Below are positions 27,695 through 32,677 of a DNA stretch of 64,000 bases, in pieces. The stretch comes from a virus, in IMG/VR virus record IMGVR_UViG_3300020205_002210, positions 57,250 to 121,249 of that record; one strand, 5' to 3'. The translations under genes were made by a program, and so were the position numbers. The notes beneath the pieces were generated by a model that saw only the letters and a program-made list of their open reading frames with translations, was not told where the DNA came from and ran no database searches. Numbering within the stretch: the first letter of the stretch is position 1; the number at the start of each line of letters is the position of its first letter.

Positions 27695-27919
27695 ATGTTA
27701 AATAATATTAACACCGCCATCGACACGTTCCAAAGTGTCAAAAGTAAATTCGTTGAAACCTGCGTTGATAACGAAGAACTTAAAAAACCACTCAATGCGT
27801 TCATCACAGCACAGACCACTTTTGCAAAGACTGTAGCTAAATCTCACAATGACTTCTTCACTTCATTGGCTATGGCAGCATATGCCTTTGATGCGAAAAA
27901 AGCCTTTGCTAAGAAATAA
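27695..27919 (+). CDS. Small helical protein, unknown function
   Basis: 74 residues, RBS TAGGAGA before ATG. The product is wholly helical, with LKKPLNAFITAQTTFAKTVA in the centre and a basic end KKAFAKK. It has a weak look of phasin-type helices, but I do not assign a family. It lies under a late promoter and a long structured leader and 11 bases before Hsp20, suggesting that both are made late and under leader control. Confidence 0.6.
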   Translation: MLNNINTAIDTFQSVKSKFVETCVDNEELKKPLNAFITAQTTFAKTVAKSHNDFFTSLAMAAYAFDAKKAFAKK

Positions 27920-27930
27920 GGAGAACACAT

Positions 27931-28377
27931 ATGACTACTTTTCCCTCTATAATGGATTTCCATAAATTCGATCCGTTCGCAGTAGGTTTTACTGATGTAT
28001 TCAAAGACTTACAAGAAATGTCCAAGACTGTCCAAAAAGCAGTTTCTTATCCACCATATAATATCAGACAGATTAAAGAAAACAAATTTGTCATTGAGAT
28101 GGCTGTGGCTGGTTTTGCAAAATCCGACATTGAAGTTACACTAGAAGGTAACAAACTGATTGTGAAAGGTCTCTCACAAGACACAGAAGCACCAGAATCC
28201 TTCATCTACAAGGGTATTGCTAACCGAAATTTCACCCGTGAATTCAAACTCAATGATAAAATTGAAATTGAAAATGCTGAAATGGCCAATGGAATGTTAA
28301 GAATCTGGTTGGAAAACATTGTCAAAGCTCAAGACGCAATCAAAAAAATTGCAGTTAAGGAGAAAGCAGACAAATGA
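27931..28377 (+). CDS. Small heat-shock protein (Hsp20 / alpha-crystallin)
   Basis: 148 residues. The alpha-crystallin domain spans about 40-140: YNIRQIKENKFVIEMAVAGF, IEVTLEGNKLIVKG, a NRNFTREFKL segment (the usual A-x-x-x-n-F-x-x-F element) and MLRIWLEN near the end. Hsp20 genes are a hallmark of aquatic T4-like phages; the protein probably protects folding of structural proteins or is a scaffold chaperone. RBS AAGGAG precedes ATG; its stop overlaps the next tiny gene by four bases. Confidence 0.92.
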   Translation: MTTFPSIMDFHKFDPFAVGFTDVFKDLQEMSKTVQKAVSYPPYNIRQIKENKFVIEMAVAGFAKSDIEVTLEGNKLIVKGLSQDTEAPESFIYKGIANRNFTREFKLNDKIEIENAEMANGMLRIWLENIVKAQDAIKKIAVKEKADK

Positions 28378-28478
28378 AACCACTCTTAAAATTTCTATTG
28401 AATATTGTTGAAGGTATTCAGGAAGCTCGAGCTCTAAAGGCTGAATTGTTTGTCAAGAACCACTTCAGAGGTTCTTAA
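28374..28478 (+). CDS. 34-residue peptide gene
   Basis: ATGA overlap with hsp20. The product MKPLLKFLLNIVEGIQEARA followed by a short helix and ending FRGS is amphipathic. AAGGAG lies inside the end of hsp20, at a good distance. Short size makes it uncertain, but the RBS and tight overlap support translation. Confidence 0.5.
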   Translation: MKPLLKFLLNIVEGIQEARALKAELFVKNHFRGS

Positions 28479-28479
28479 A

Positions 28480-28557
28480 ATGTTAAATTGGTGGCCCGCC
28501 TCAGATGAGGAATGGGACCGGTTAAACTATCCGGACAAATATTTACCAACTAAGTGA
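28480..28557 (+). CDS. 25-residue peptide gene
   Basis: Begins one base after the previous stop; product MLNWWPASDEEWDRLNYPDK plus YLPTK, rich in Trp and Asp. It stops directly before the terminator at 28563. It could be a real tiny gene of the hsp20 unit; I know no family. Confidence 0.4.
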   Translation: MLNWWPASDEEWDRLNYPDKYLPTK

Positions 28558-28562
28558 TAAAA

Positions 28563-28586
28563 GGGGCTTGACAGGCCCCTTTTTTT
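28563..28586 (+). terminator. Terminator after the hsp20 unit
   Basis: Stem GGGGC/GCCCC (28563-28567 with 28575-28579), loop TTGACAG, seven T. The loop contains the -35 box of the next promoter. Confidence 0.8.
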
Positions 28587-28596
28587 CATGTATAAT
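28568..28596 (+). promoter_or_regulatory. Full-consensus sigma70 promoter inside the terminator
   Basis: TTGACA 28568-28573, 17-bp spacer made of the terminator arm and T-run, TATAAT 28591-28596. It would start RNA about three bases before the next ATG, and could serve the first tRNA and dCMP deaminase. Confidence 0.85.
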
Positions 28597-28605
28597 TTAT
28601 TCATT

Positions 28606-28806
28606 ATGTCAAAAAAACAATTTAAACCATTTAACCAACTCAAAAAAGTTCGGTCTAAATTTAATCCAACGGATATTTTCTACACAGATTCTTCTTGGGA
28701 AACCAAAGAAGTTGATGGTGTGGTGTTCATCTACGTCATTAAAAATATTGGCATTAGGGAAACACCAAAGCTGATGCGAAAAGAATCTTTAGAAGTTGTT
28801 CGTTGA
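28606..28806 (+). CDS. Small basic protein, unknown function
   Basis: 66 residues from ATG 28606; ATG 28588 in frame would lie over the promoter -10 and is less likely. The product (SKKQFKPFNQLKKVRSKFNP, then FYTDSSWETKEVDGVVFIYV) shows a basic N-terminus and a beta-hairpin. No ribosome-binding site is visible and the mRNA leader would be only a few bases, so translation may be leaderless. Family unknown. Confidence 0.5.
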   Translation: MSKKQFKPFNQLKKVRSKFNPTDIFYTDSSWETKEVDGVVFIYVIKNIGIRETPKLMRKESLEVVR

Positions 28807-28811
28807 TTAAT

Positions 28812-28889
28812 GGGCCTCTAGCTCATGTTGGTTAGAGCAGTGGACTCATAATCCATTGGTGCCGTGTTCGACTCACGGGGGGCCCACCA
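28812..28889 (+). tRNA. tRNA with anticodon CAU (Ile2-like or Met)
   Basis: Acceptor GGGCCTC/GGGGCCC, discriminator A, CCA encoded, anticodon loop CTCATAA, T-loop TTCGACT. The overall form is near bacterial tRNA-Ile2 (lysidine-modified CAU reading AUA); elongator Met is the alternative. Confidence 0.9.
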
Positions 28890-28908
28890 TCTTTATAATA
28901 GGAATATA

Positions 28909-29349
28909 ATGAAAACTAAATTCTTGGAGGCATACATGAAGGTTGCCGAAAGTTTTTCTGGACTTTCATCAGCCAAAAGACTACAAGTCGGCGCAATTGT
29001 TGTCAAAGAAGACCGTATCATCTCTATTGGTTACAATGGAATGCCTTCAGGTTGGGACAATGAATGTGAAGAATTGGTCCATCGGATTGCCGAAGAACCA
29101 ATATTGAAAACTAAACCAGAAGTTCTCCATGCGGAAACAAATGCTATTGCAAAACTGGCAAAAAGTTCGGAGTCTGGTAATAATGCTAGCATTTTTATAA
29201 CACATGCTCCATGTCTCGACTGTGCAAAATTAATTTACCAGTCTGGCATCAATTCGGTATATTACCGAAATGCATATAGAAATGAAGATGGTGTTAAATT
29301 CTTGCATAAAGCCGGCATAAGAGTAGCAAAGATTGAAACCGCTAAATAG
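28909..29349 (+). CDS. cd: Deoxycytidylate (dCMP) deaminase
   Basis: 146 residues from ATG 28909; the frame is open further upstream through the tRNA but that part is not expected to be translated. It deaminates dCMP to dUMP for thymidylate synthesis. The zinc site is complete: HAET (His74, catalytic Glu76) and PCLDC (Cys102, Cys105), with GAIVVKEDRIISIGYNGMP before. T4 Cd is longer (193). It stands alone between a tRNA and a metalloprotease gene. Confidence 0.92.
   Translation: MKTKFLEAYMKVAESFSGLSSAKRLQVGAIVVKEDRIISIGYNGMPSGWDNECEELVHRIAEEPILKTKPEVLHAETNAIAKLAKSSESGNNASIFITHAPCLDCAKLIYQSGINSVYYRNAYRNEDGVKFLHKAGIRVAKIETAK
29342..29349 (+). promoter_or_regulatory. Possible late promoter (CTAAATAG)
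   Basis: Two mismatches from TATAAATA, over the dCMP deaminase stop codon and 37 bases before the next ATG, which has a strong GGGGGAGG RBS. Confidence 0.25.
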
Positions 29350-29385
29350 ATAAGGTGTAACAATACTAACTTTGGGGGAGGTACT

Positions 29386-29901
29386 ATGCAGGTTAACATA
29401 ATTAATTGTCCTGATGTAGATTTTAAACCTTTCGTACAGAGGGCCACTCAGTTTTTTGCCAAAGAACTTATTACAAATTCACGCATAAGAAACAATTGCC
29501 ATGTTGAAATACGCTTTGATAACAAGTTAACTGAGTATGGTTATGCAAGTATTGTTGATTATAATTCAAGAAAAAAGCCAAGAAACTTCTTAATAGAAAT
29601 TCACTCTAAGTTAGGTTCCAGAAGAATACTCAGTACATTATCACATGAGATGGTACACATCAAACAGTATATTGAAGGCGAAACAAACGACCAATTAACC
29701 ACATGGCGTGGTAAAAAGATTAATCCGGACGAAGTGGACTATTGGATTCAACCTTGGGAAATTGATGCATACGGAAGAGAAACTGGTTTGTTGACAAAGT
29801 TTGCAATCTCAGAAAATCTTTGGGAAATATTTACGGATTTTGTTAATCCAGCAGGTCCAATCCGTACACATCCTATAGCGTGGAAAAATAATTTAAAATA
29901 A
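29386..29901 (+). CDS. SprT-like zinc metalloprotease
   Basis: 171 residues. HEMVH (His87, Glu88, His91) followed by IKQYIEGE is the zinc-binding motif of SprT/gluzincin-type proteases; the third ligand is probably Glu or His in PWEIDAYGRETG. Such proteins are frequent in aquatic T4-like phages; a role in clearing proteins bound to DNA, as for SprT-domain proteases, is inferred. A very strong RBS (GGGGGAGG) precedes ATG. No signal peptide, so it acts in the cytoplasm. Confidence 0.75.
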   Translation: MQVNIINCPDVDFKPFVQRATQFFAKELITNSRIRNNCHVEIRFDNKLTEYGYASIVDYNSRKKPRNFLIEIHSKLGSRRILSTLSHEMVHIKQYIEGETNDQLTTWRGKKINPDEVDYWIQPWEIDAYGRETGLLTKFAISENLWEIFTDFVNPAGPIRTHPIAWKNNLK

Positions 29902-29915
29902 ATTTGAAAAACCGC

Positions 29916-29944
29916 TTGCCAAGGCTAAAAGTTTACTATATAAT
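29916..29944 (+). promoter_or_regulatory. Sigma70-type promoter of a small RNA
   Basis: TTGCCA 29916-29921, 17-bp spacer, TATAAT 29939-29944. Confidence 0.78.
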
Positions 29945-29950
29945 ACAAAC

Positions 29951-30150
29951 ATCGTTAAGAAATTTAGAAAGAACAAAGTGTCCCTCATATCCTTTAAACC
30001 CTCATCGTTGCAGACGGAGTATCACACAAGTATTAATTGTGGTGATGCGTTATGGCGCGCCGGGTTTTGTGTACAAGGATTGGACGAATAAAAGTTCAAG
30101 TAAAAGATTCTTAACACAAGACCCTGTTCTAACAAACAGGGTTTTTTTTT
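29951..30150 (+). ncRNA. Candidate small RNA, about 200 nt
   Basis: A transcription unit of its own: promoter 29916-29944, predicted start near 29951, terminator 30121-30150. No convincing gene lies inside. A 20-codon ORF MARRVLCTRIGRIKVQVKDS (30052-30114) is possible but has only a weak GGTG site. A hairpin ATCACACA/TGTGGTGAT (about 30021-30046) is a clear fold. It lies just upstream of the main tRNA block. Function unknown. Confidence 0.55.
30121..30150 (+). terminator. Rho-independent terminator of the small RNA
   Basis: Perfect 8-bp stem ACCCTGTT/AACAGGGT (30121-30128 with 30135-30142), followed by nine T. Confidence 0.9.
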
Positions 30151-30192
30151 GCCTTTAAATTTTAATGTGTTGCAAGTAAACAACACACTGTA

Positions 30193-30221
30193 TTGACAAA
30201 CCATCGAGTTCGTTGTATAAT
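30193..30221 (+). promoter_or_regulatory. Full-consensus promoter of the tRNA array
   Basis: TTGACA 30193-30198, 17-bp spacer, TATAAT 30216-30221; first tRNA starts 36 bases later. Confidence 0.92.
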
Positions 30222-30256
30222 ACAGACTGTTCATTAAAAATTTGTTGTAGTTTTTC

Positions 30257-30330
30257 TCGGGGATTGTGTAGTGGTAGCACAGCAGACTTTGACTCTGTTA
30301 GTGAAGGTTCGATTCCTTCTTCCCGTACCA
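30257..30330 (+). tRNA. tRNA-Gln (UUG)
   Basis: Anticodon loop CTTTGAC in stem GCAGA/TCTGT, T-loop TTCGATT, CCA encoded. The first base pair is a U1-U72 mismatch; bacterial tRNA-Gln also has a weak 1-72 pair. Confidence 0.9.
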
Positions 30331-30393
30331 TATAAAAACACACTGCCGAGCGGTCAAATTGCGTAAGCAGATGAGTAGTGTGTTTCTATATGG
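30328..30393 (+). repeat. Long hairpin joining tRNA-Gln and tRNA-Ser
   Basis: A 17-base arm at 30328-30344 pairs with 30377-30393 with one mismatch. The 5' arm begins with the CCA of tRNA-Gln and the 3' arm ends on the first two bases of tRNA-Ser. A similar hairpin follows tRNA-Lys. Confidence 0.65.
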
Positions 30394-30483
30394 AAGATGA
30401 TGCAGCGGGGTTGGTCCTGCGACTGGCCTTGAAAACCAGGTTCTCTTAATCGGGATGGGGTTCGACTCCTCCGTCTTCCACCA
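30392..30483 (+). tRNA. tRNA-Ser (UGA)
   Basis: Class II; acceptor GGAAGAT/GTCTTCC, loop CTTGAAA, long variable arm, T-loop TTCGACT, CCA encoded. The pair closing the anticodon loop is C-A. Confidence 0.88.
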
Positions 30484-30486
30484 AGT

Positions 30487-30554
30487 TTCTCGGTCAGTAC
30501 AGTGGGATGTGCAGGTAGACAATACACGGACAAGGTTCGAATCCAAACTGAGAA
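30487..30554 (+). pseudogene. tRNA-like element without CCA
   Basis: Eight-base ends TTCTCGGT/ACTGAGAA pair like an acceptor, a GTAC/GTGC arm resembles a D-arm and GGTTCGAATCC resembles a T-arm, but the T-stem is poor, no normal anticodon arm is seen and no CCA follows. Probably a decayed tRNA. Confidence 0.35.
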
Positions 30555-30576
30555 TTCAATATTGTTGGGAGTTAAC

Positions 30577-30753
30577 ATGCAAGAAAATTTAATTTATCGT
30601 TTAAGAAAGCGTGCTGAAATTCGCAGACAGATTCCTACAAGAAAATCGGTGCAAGAAAATACACCGGATAGAATTGCAGATTTACTAGAAGAAGCTGCGA
30701 ATAGGATTGAAGAATTGGAGAGTGGGCAGGATGGTAATGCAGCTGATTGCTAA
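30577..30753 (+). CDS. Small helical protein overlapping a tRNA
   Basis: 58 residues from ATG 30577, with TGGGAG ahead. MQENLIYRLRKRAEIRRQIP begins a basic helix and NRIEELESG is near the end; the pattern RLR...EEAANRIEELE is common in small phage proteins of unknown function. The last 12 codons run into tRNA-Ser (GCU): the stop lies in the anticodon loop. Translation would conflict with tRNA processing, so one transcript serves one use only. Confidence 0.55.
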   Translation: MQENLIYRLRKRAEIRRQIPTRKSVQENTPDRIADLLEEAANRIEELESGQDGNAADC

Positions 30754-30806
30754 TCAGTAGGCCGTAGAAATGCGGCCACAGGGTTCGACTCCCTGACTCT
30801 CCACCA
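30717..30806 (+). tRNA. tRNA-Ser (GCU)
   Basis: Class II; acceptor GGAGAGT/ACTCTCC, loop TTGCTAA in stem GCTGA/TCAGT, variable arm GGCCG...CGGCC, T-loop TTCGACT, CCA encoded. Confidence 0.92.
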
Positions 30807-30812
30807 AAATAT

Positions 30813-30904
30813 ACCAGCGAGACTTGGGAGTCAGAGAGGTCTTATAAGCCTTTTAGCGCCAGATTAGCGTTCTTGAGAGAGTTCGATCCTCTCCGTTGGT
30901 ACCA
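30813..30904 (+). tRNA. Class II tRNA, anticodon probably UAU
   Basis: Acceptor ACCAGCG/CGTTGGT with A-CCA, variable stem GCGC/GCGT, T-loop TTCGATC. The best 7-base anticodon loop is CTTATAA (stem GAGGT/GCCTT), giving UAU, which would read AUA (Ile). Long variable arms belong to Leu, Ser or Tyr, so the identity is in doubt. Confidence 0.6.
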
Positions 30905-30921
30905 AATTTTAGAAGTTATAT

Positions 30922-30997
30922 GTGCGTGTGACCCGAACGGTTAGGGAGCGGATTGCAAATCCGTATTATGCAGGTTCGATCCCTGTCACGCACTCCA
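30922..30997 (+). tRNA. tRNA-Cys (GCA)
   Basis: Acceptor GTGCGTG/CACGCAC, discriminator U, CCA; loop TTGCAAA in stem GCGGA/TCCGT; T-loop TTCGATC. Confidence 0.93.
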
Positions 30998-31004
30998 GAG
31001 ACAA

Positions 31005-31080
31005 GCACCATTCGTCTAACGGTTAGGACGCTGCCCTTTCAAGGCGGAAACGAGGAGTTCGATTCTCCCATGGTGTACCA
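31005..31080 (+). tRNA. tRNA-Glu (UUC)
   Basis: Acceptor GCACCAT/ATGGTGT, A-CCA; loop CTTTCAA in stem CTGCC/GGCGG; T-loop TTCGATT. Confidence 0.93.
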
Positions 31081-31100
31081 AATTATTTTAAGGAGATAGT

Positions 31101-31139
31101 ATGAAGAAAAGTATCAAGACTCGAAAACGACAGGGGTGA
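31101..31139 (+). CDS. 12-residue basic peptide gene
   Basis: AAGGAG stands eight bases before ATG 31101; product MKKSIKTRKRQG. Its end overlaps the first eight bases of tRNA-Lys. The strong RBS is the only support. Confidence 0.35.
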   Translation: MKKSIKTRKRQG

Positions 31140-31205
31140 AACTTTAAGGTGAAGTAACTGGCTTTTAACCAGTAAAACTCGGATCGTTCCCGAGCACCCC
31201 TACCA
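31132..31205 (+). tRNA. tRNA-Lys (UUU) with variant T-loop
   Basis: Acceptor AGGGGTG/CACCCCT, A-CCA; D-stem ACTT/AAGT; loop CTTTTAA in perfect stem ACTGG/CCAGT; T-stem CTCGG/CCGAG. T-loop is ATCGTTC, with A54 and U58 in place of U54 and A58. Confidence 0.9.
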
Positions 31206-31279
31206 TAGATAAACACATTGGGATTAAATTCTGGTCACCCCAGCGCATAAGAGGTTGCGTACAGTGTGTTTTTCTATGG
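31203..31279 (+). repeat. Long hairpin after tRNA-Lys
   Basis: 18-base arms 31203-31220 and 31262-31279 pair with one mismatch and one G-U. The first arm starts with the CCA of tRNA-Lys. Arms share the core AAACACA/TGTGTTT with the hairpin after tRNA-Gln. Confidence 0.65.
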
Positions 31280-31447
31280 TGAAACTATTCAGGTTCAATG
31301 GTCACACGCCCTTGCTTGAAATAGAAGTTGCCATATTAAAGTATATTTCAGGTTGGGTTAGATTCGCGGTCTAACTATTTGGGATAAAAAGTCGGCGTAA
31401 TTGCAGGATAATAATCTAAGATACGGAATATACTTTAATATGTAAAC
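31280..31447 (+). ncRNA. Structured spacer RNA between tRNA-Lys and tRNA-Tyr
   Basis: No gene in 168 bases. Bases 31332-31349 pair with 31425-31442 in an 18-bp stem with one G-U, enclosing about 75 bases with an inner hairpin GTTAGA/TCTAAC (about 31357-31376). T4 also has stable non-tRNA species (RNA C and D) within its tRNA cluster; this could be an analogue. Confidence 0.5.
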
Positions 31448-31533
31448 GGAGATGTGGCAGAGTGGTTGATTGCACCAGACTGTAAATCTGGCCCCTAAAA
31501 AGCGCGGTGGTTCAAATCCATCCGTCTCCACCA
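31448..31533 (+). tRNA. tRNA-Tyr (GUA)
   Basis: Class II; acceptor GGAGATG/CGTCTCC, A-CCA; loop CTGTAAA in stem CCAGA/TCTGG; T-loop TTCAAAT. Confidence 0.92.
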
Positions 31534-31616
31534 AAACAAGAGTACAGGCTCTTTATAAATCCTGTCTTTGTGTGGAACCGAGCAATGCTCCTGCTTGTAT
31601 AAGTATCGGTTCAATT

Positions 31617-31690
31617 GGGGGATTAGTATAATGGGATTACGGCAGCTTTGCAAGCTGTTTACGGGAGTTCGATCCTCCCATCCTCCACCA
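31617..31690 (+). tRNA. tRNA-Ala (UGC)
   Basis: Acceptor GGGGGAT/ATCCTCC, A-CCA; loop TTTGCAA in stem GCAGC/GCTGT; T-loop TTCGATC. The 83 bases before it contain no gene but nested inverted repeats (ACAGG/CCTGT, AACCG/CGGTT). Confidence 0.92.
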
Positions 31691-31698
31691 TAGTTTTA

Positions 31699-31773
31699 GG
31701 TTTCAAAGTGTTCATGGACGCACGTAGGCTTGTCACGCCTAAAGAAGGGGATCGTTACCCCTTGAGACCGCCA
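31699..31773 (+). tRNA. tRNA-Asp (GUC) with variant T-loop
   Basis: Acceptor GGTTTCA/TGAGACC, G-CCA; loop TTGTCAC in stem TAGGC/GCCTA; T-stem AGGGG/CCCCT with loop ATCGTTA (A54, U58). Confidence 0.9.
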
Positions 31774-31778
31774 AGTTT

Positions 31779-31869
31779 GGATGTAATAGTTGGTACGAGT
31801 GGGCATAAATTGCTTGTCCATGACATGTTTCGAGCATGAAGGTTGGTTCGATTCCAACAGCATCCACCA
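31779..31869 (+). tRNA. Unusual 91-nt tRNA-like gene
   Basis: GGATGT pairs with the 3' end GCATCC before A-CCA, and the T-arm GTTGG TTCGATT CCAAC is normal. The middle does not fold as a usual tRNA: CATG TTTCGAG CATG gives anticodon UCG (Arg) but leaves about 20 extra bases in the D region. It may be class II with another loop, or carry an insertion. Confidence 0.5.
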
Positions 31870-31877
31870 AGTTTTAT

Positions 31878-31956
31878 TCCGCAGAACCCGAGCAAGGTGC
31901 ATGGGCGTGACTGTTAATCACTGGTTAGTAGAGTTCGATTCTCTAATGCGGAGCCA
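31878..31956 (+). tRNA. tRNA-Asn (GUU)
   Basis: TCCGCA pairs with TGCGGA, G-CCA; D-stem CCC/GGG; loop CTGTTAA; T-loop TTCGATT. The seventh acceptor pair is G-A. Confidence 0.88.
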
Positions 31957-31963
31957 AGTTTTT

Positions 31964-32037
31964 CTCTGATTGGTGAAATGGTATCATCCGTGCTTTGGGA
32001 GCATGTGGCGCAAGTTCGATTCTTGCATCGGAGACCA
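31964..32037 (+). tRNA. tRNA-Pro (UGG)
   Basis: Acceptor CTCTGAT/ATCGGAG, A-CCA; loop TTTGGGA in stem CGTGC/GCATG; T-loop TTCGATT. Confidence 0.9.
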
Positions 32038-32049
32038 AAAAATGTAAAT

Positions 32050-32134
32050 GCTCTGATGGTGGAATAGGTAGACACAAGAGACTTAAAATCTCTCGCCTTC
32101 GGGTGTGCCGGTTCGATTCCGGCTCGGAGCACCA
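32050..32134 (+). tRNA. tRNA-Leu (UAA)
   Basis: Class II with normal variable arm; acceptor GCTCTGA/TCGGAGC, A-CCA; loop CTTAAAA in stem AGAGA/TCTCT; T-loop TTCGATT. Confidence 0.94.
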
Positions 32135-32139
32135 AGTTA

Positions 32140-32214
32140 AGTTCTATGACGTAGACGGATGCGTACCGGCTTCATAAGCCGAGGAGATTGGATCGTTACC
32201 AATTAGAACTACCA
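32140..32214 (+). tRNA. tRNA with anticodon CAU and variant T-loop
   Basis: Acceptor AGTTCTA/TAGAACT, A-CCA; loop TTCATAA in stem CGGC/GCCG; T-stem ATTGG/CCAAT with loop ATCGTTA. Met is the simplest reading; Ile2 is possible. Confidence 0.85.
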
Positions 32215-32220
32215 GATTAT

Positions 32221-32295
32221 GGGTCTTTAGTAAAATGAATATTACACTGGGCTACGAACCCGGAAGTGGGAGTTTGATTCTCTCAAGACCCTCCA
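32221..32295 (+). tRNA. tRNA-Arg (ACG)
   Basis: Acceptor GGGTCTT/AAGACCC, U-CCA; loop CTACGAA in stem CTGGG/CCCGG; T-loop TTTGATT. The D-loop lacks the usual GG. Confidence 0.9.
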
Positions 32296-32497
32296 AGACG
32301 TTCCGCTTTGTTAGCGGATACTGTGACCCGCAGGATGAGAAGTGAGGTGACTCTCACGGGTGGTAGTCTTTAAACCGAAAGGCCGCTAGCAATGCGATAA
32401 CGGTCCCTGTCGGGAAGCGGGTGGAAGGTGTGTGAGATTTGCGGAGAAATCCAAGAGATGATGCACTATAATTACCGCCGAGGGATGCAGAGCATAT
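32296..32497 (+). ncRNA. Gene-free structured region within the tRNA array
   Basis: About 200 bases without a gene. Several stems are plain: TCCGCT/AGCGGA (32302-32318), GTGAG/CTCAC (32342-32357) inside ACCC/GGGT, a GAAA tetraloop on CC/GG (32375-32382), GGCCG/CGGTC, TCCC/GGGA and GATTT/AAATC (32436-32451). It is more G+C-rich than coding DNA around it. A stable non-coding RNA is likely; I cannot name a family. Confidence 0.5.
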
Positions 32498-32571
32498 ACC
32501 CATATAGCTCAAAGGTAGAGCACTGGCTTGATAAGCCATAGACGAAGGATCGTTACCTTCTGTGGGTACCA
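32498..32571 (+). tRNA. tRNA-Ile (GAU) with variant T-loop
   Basis: Acceptor ACCCATA/TGTGGGT, A-CCA; loop TTGATAA; T-stem GAAGG/CCTTC with loop ATCGTTA (A54, U58). Confidence 0.9.
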
Positions 32572-32579
32572 GATTTTAT

Positions 32580-32656
32580 TACGGTGTAGTTCCAATTGGC
32601 AGAACGATGGTCTCCAAAATCATATGTTGTGGGTTCGAATCCCTCCGCCGTAGCCA
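32580..32656 (+). tRNA. tRNA-Trp (CCA)
   Basis: Acceptor TACGGTG/CGCCGTA, G-CCA; D-stem GTTC/GAAC; loop CTCCAAA; T-loop TTCGAAT. Confidence 0.92.
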
Positions 32657-32677
32657 GTTTTTAAAAAGGTGAATAAT

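Noticed and set aside
29904-30158. 84-codon ORF covering the small RNA region
   Set aside because: It reads through a consensus promoter and a strong terminator hairpin, has no RBS, and its residues look random; the stretch is better explained as an RNA gene.
32296-32497. Group I intron or GOLLD RNA
   Set aside because: No P/Q/R/S-like conserved cores and far too short for GOLLD; no split gene surrounds it.
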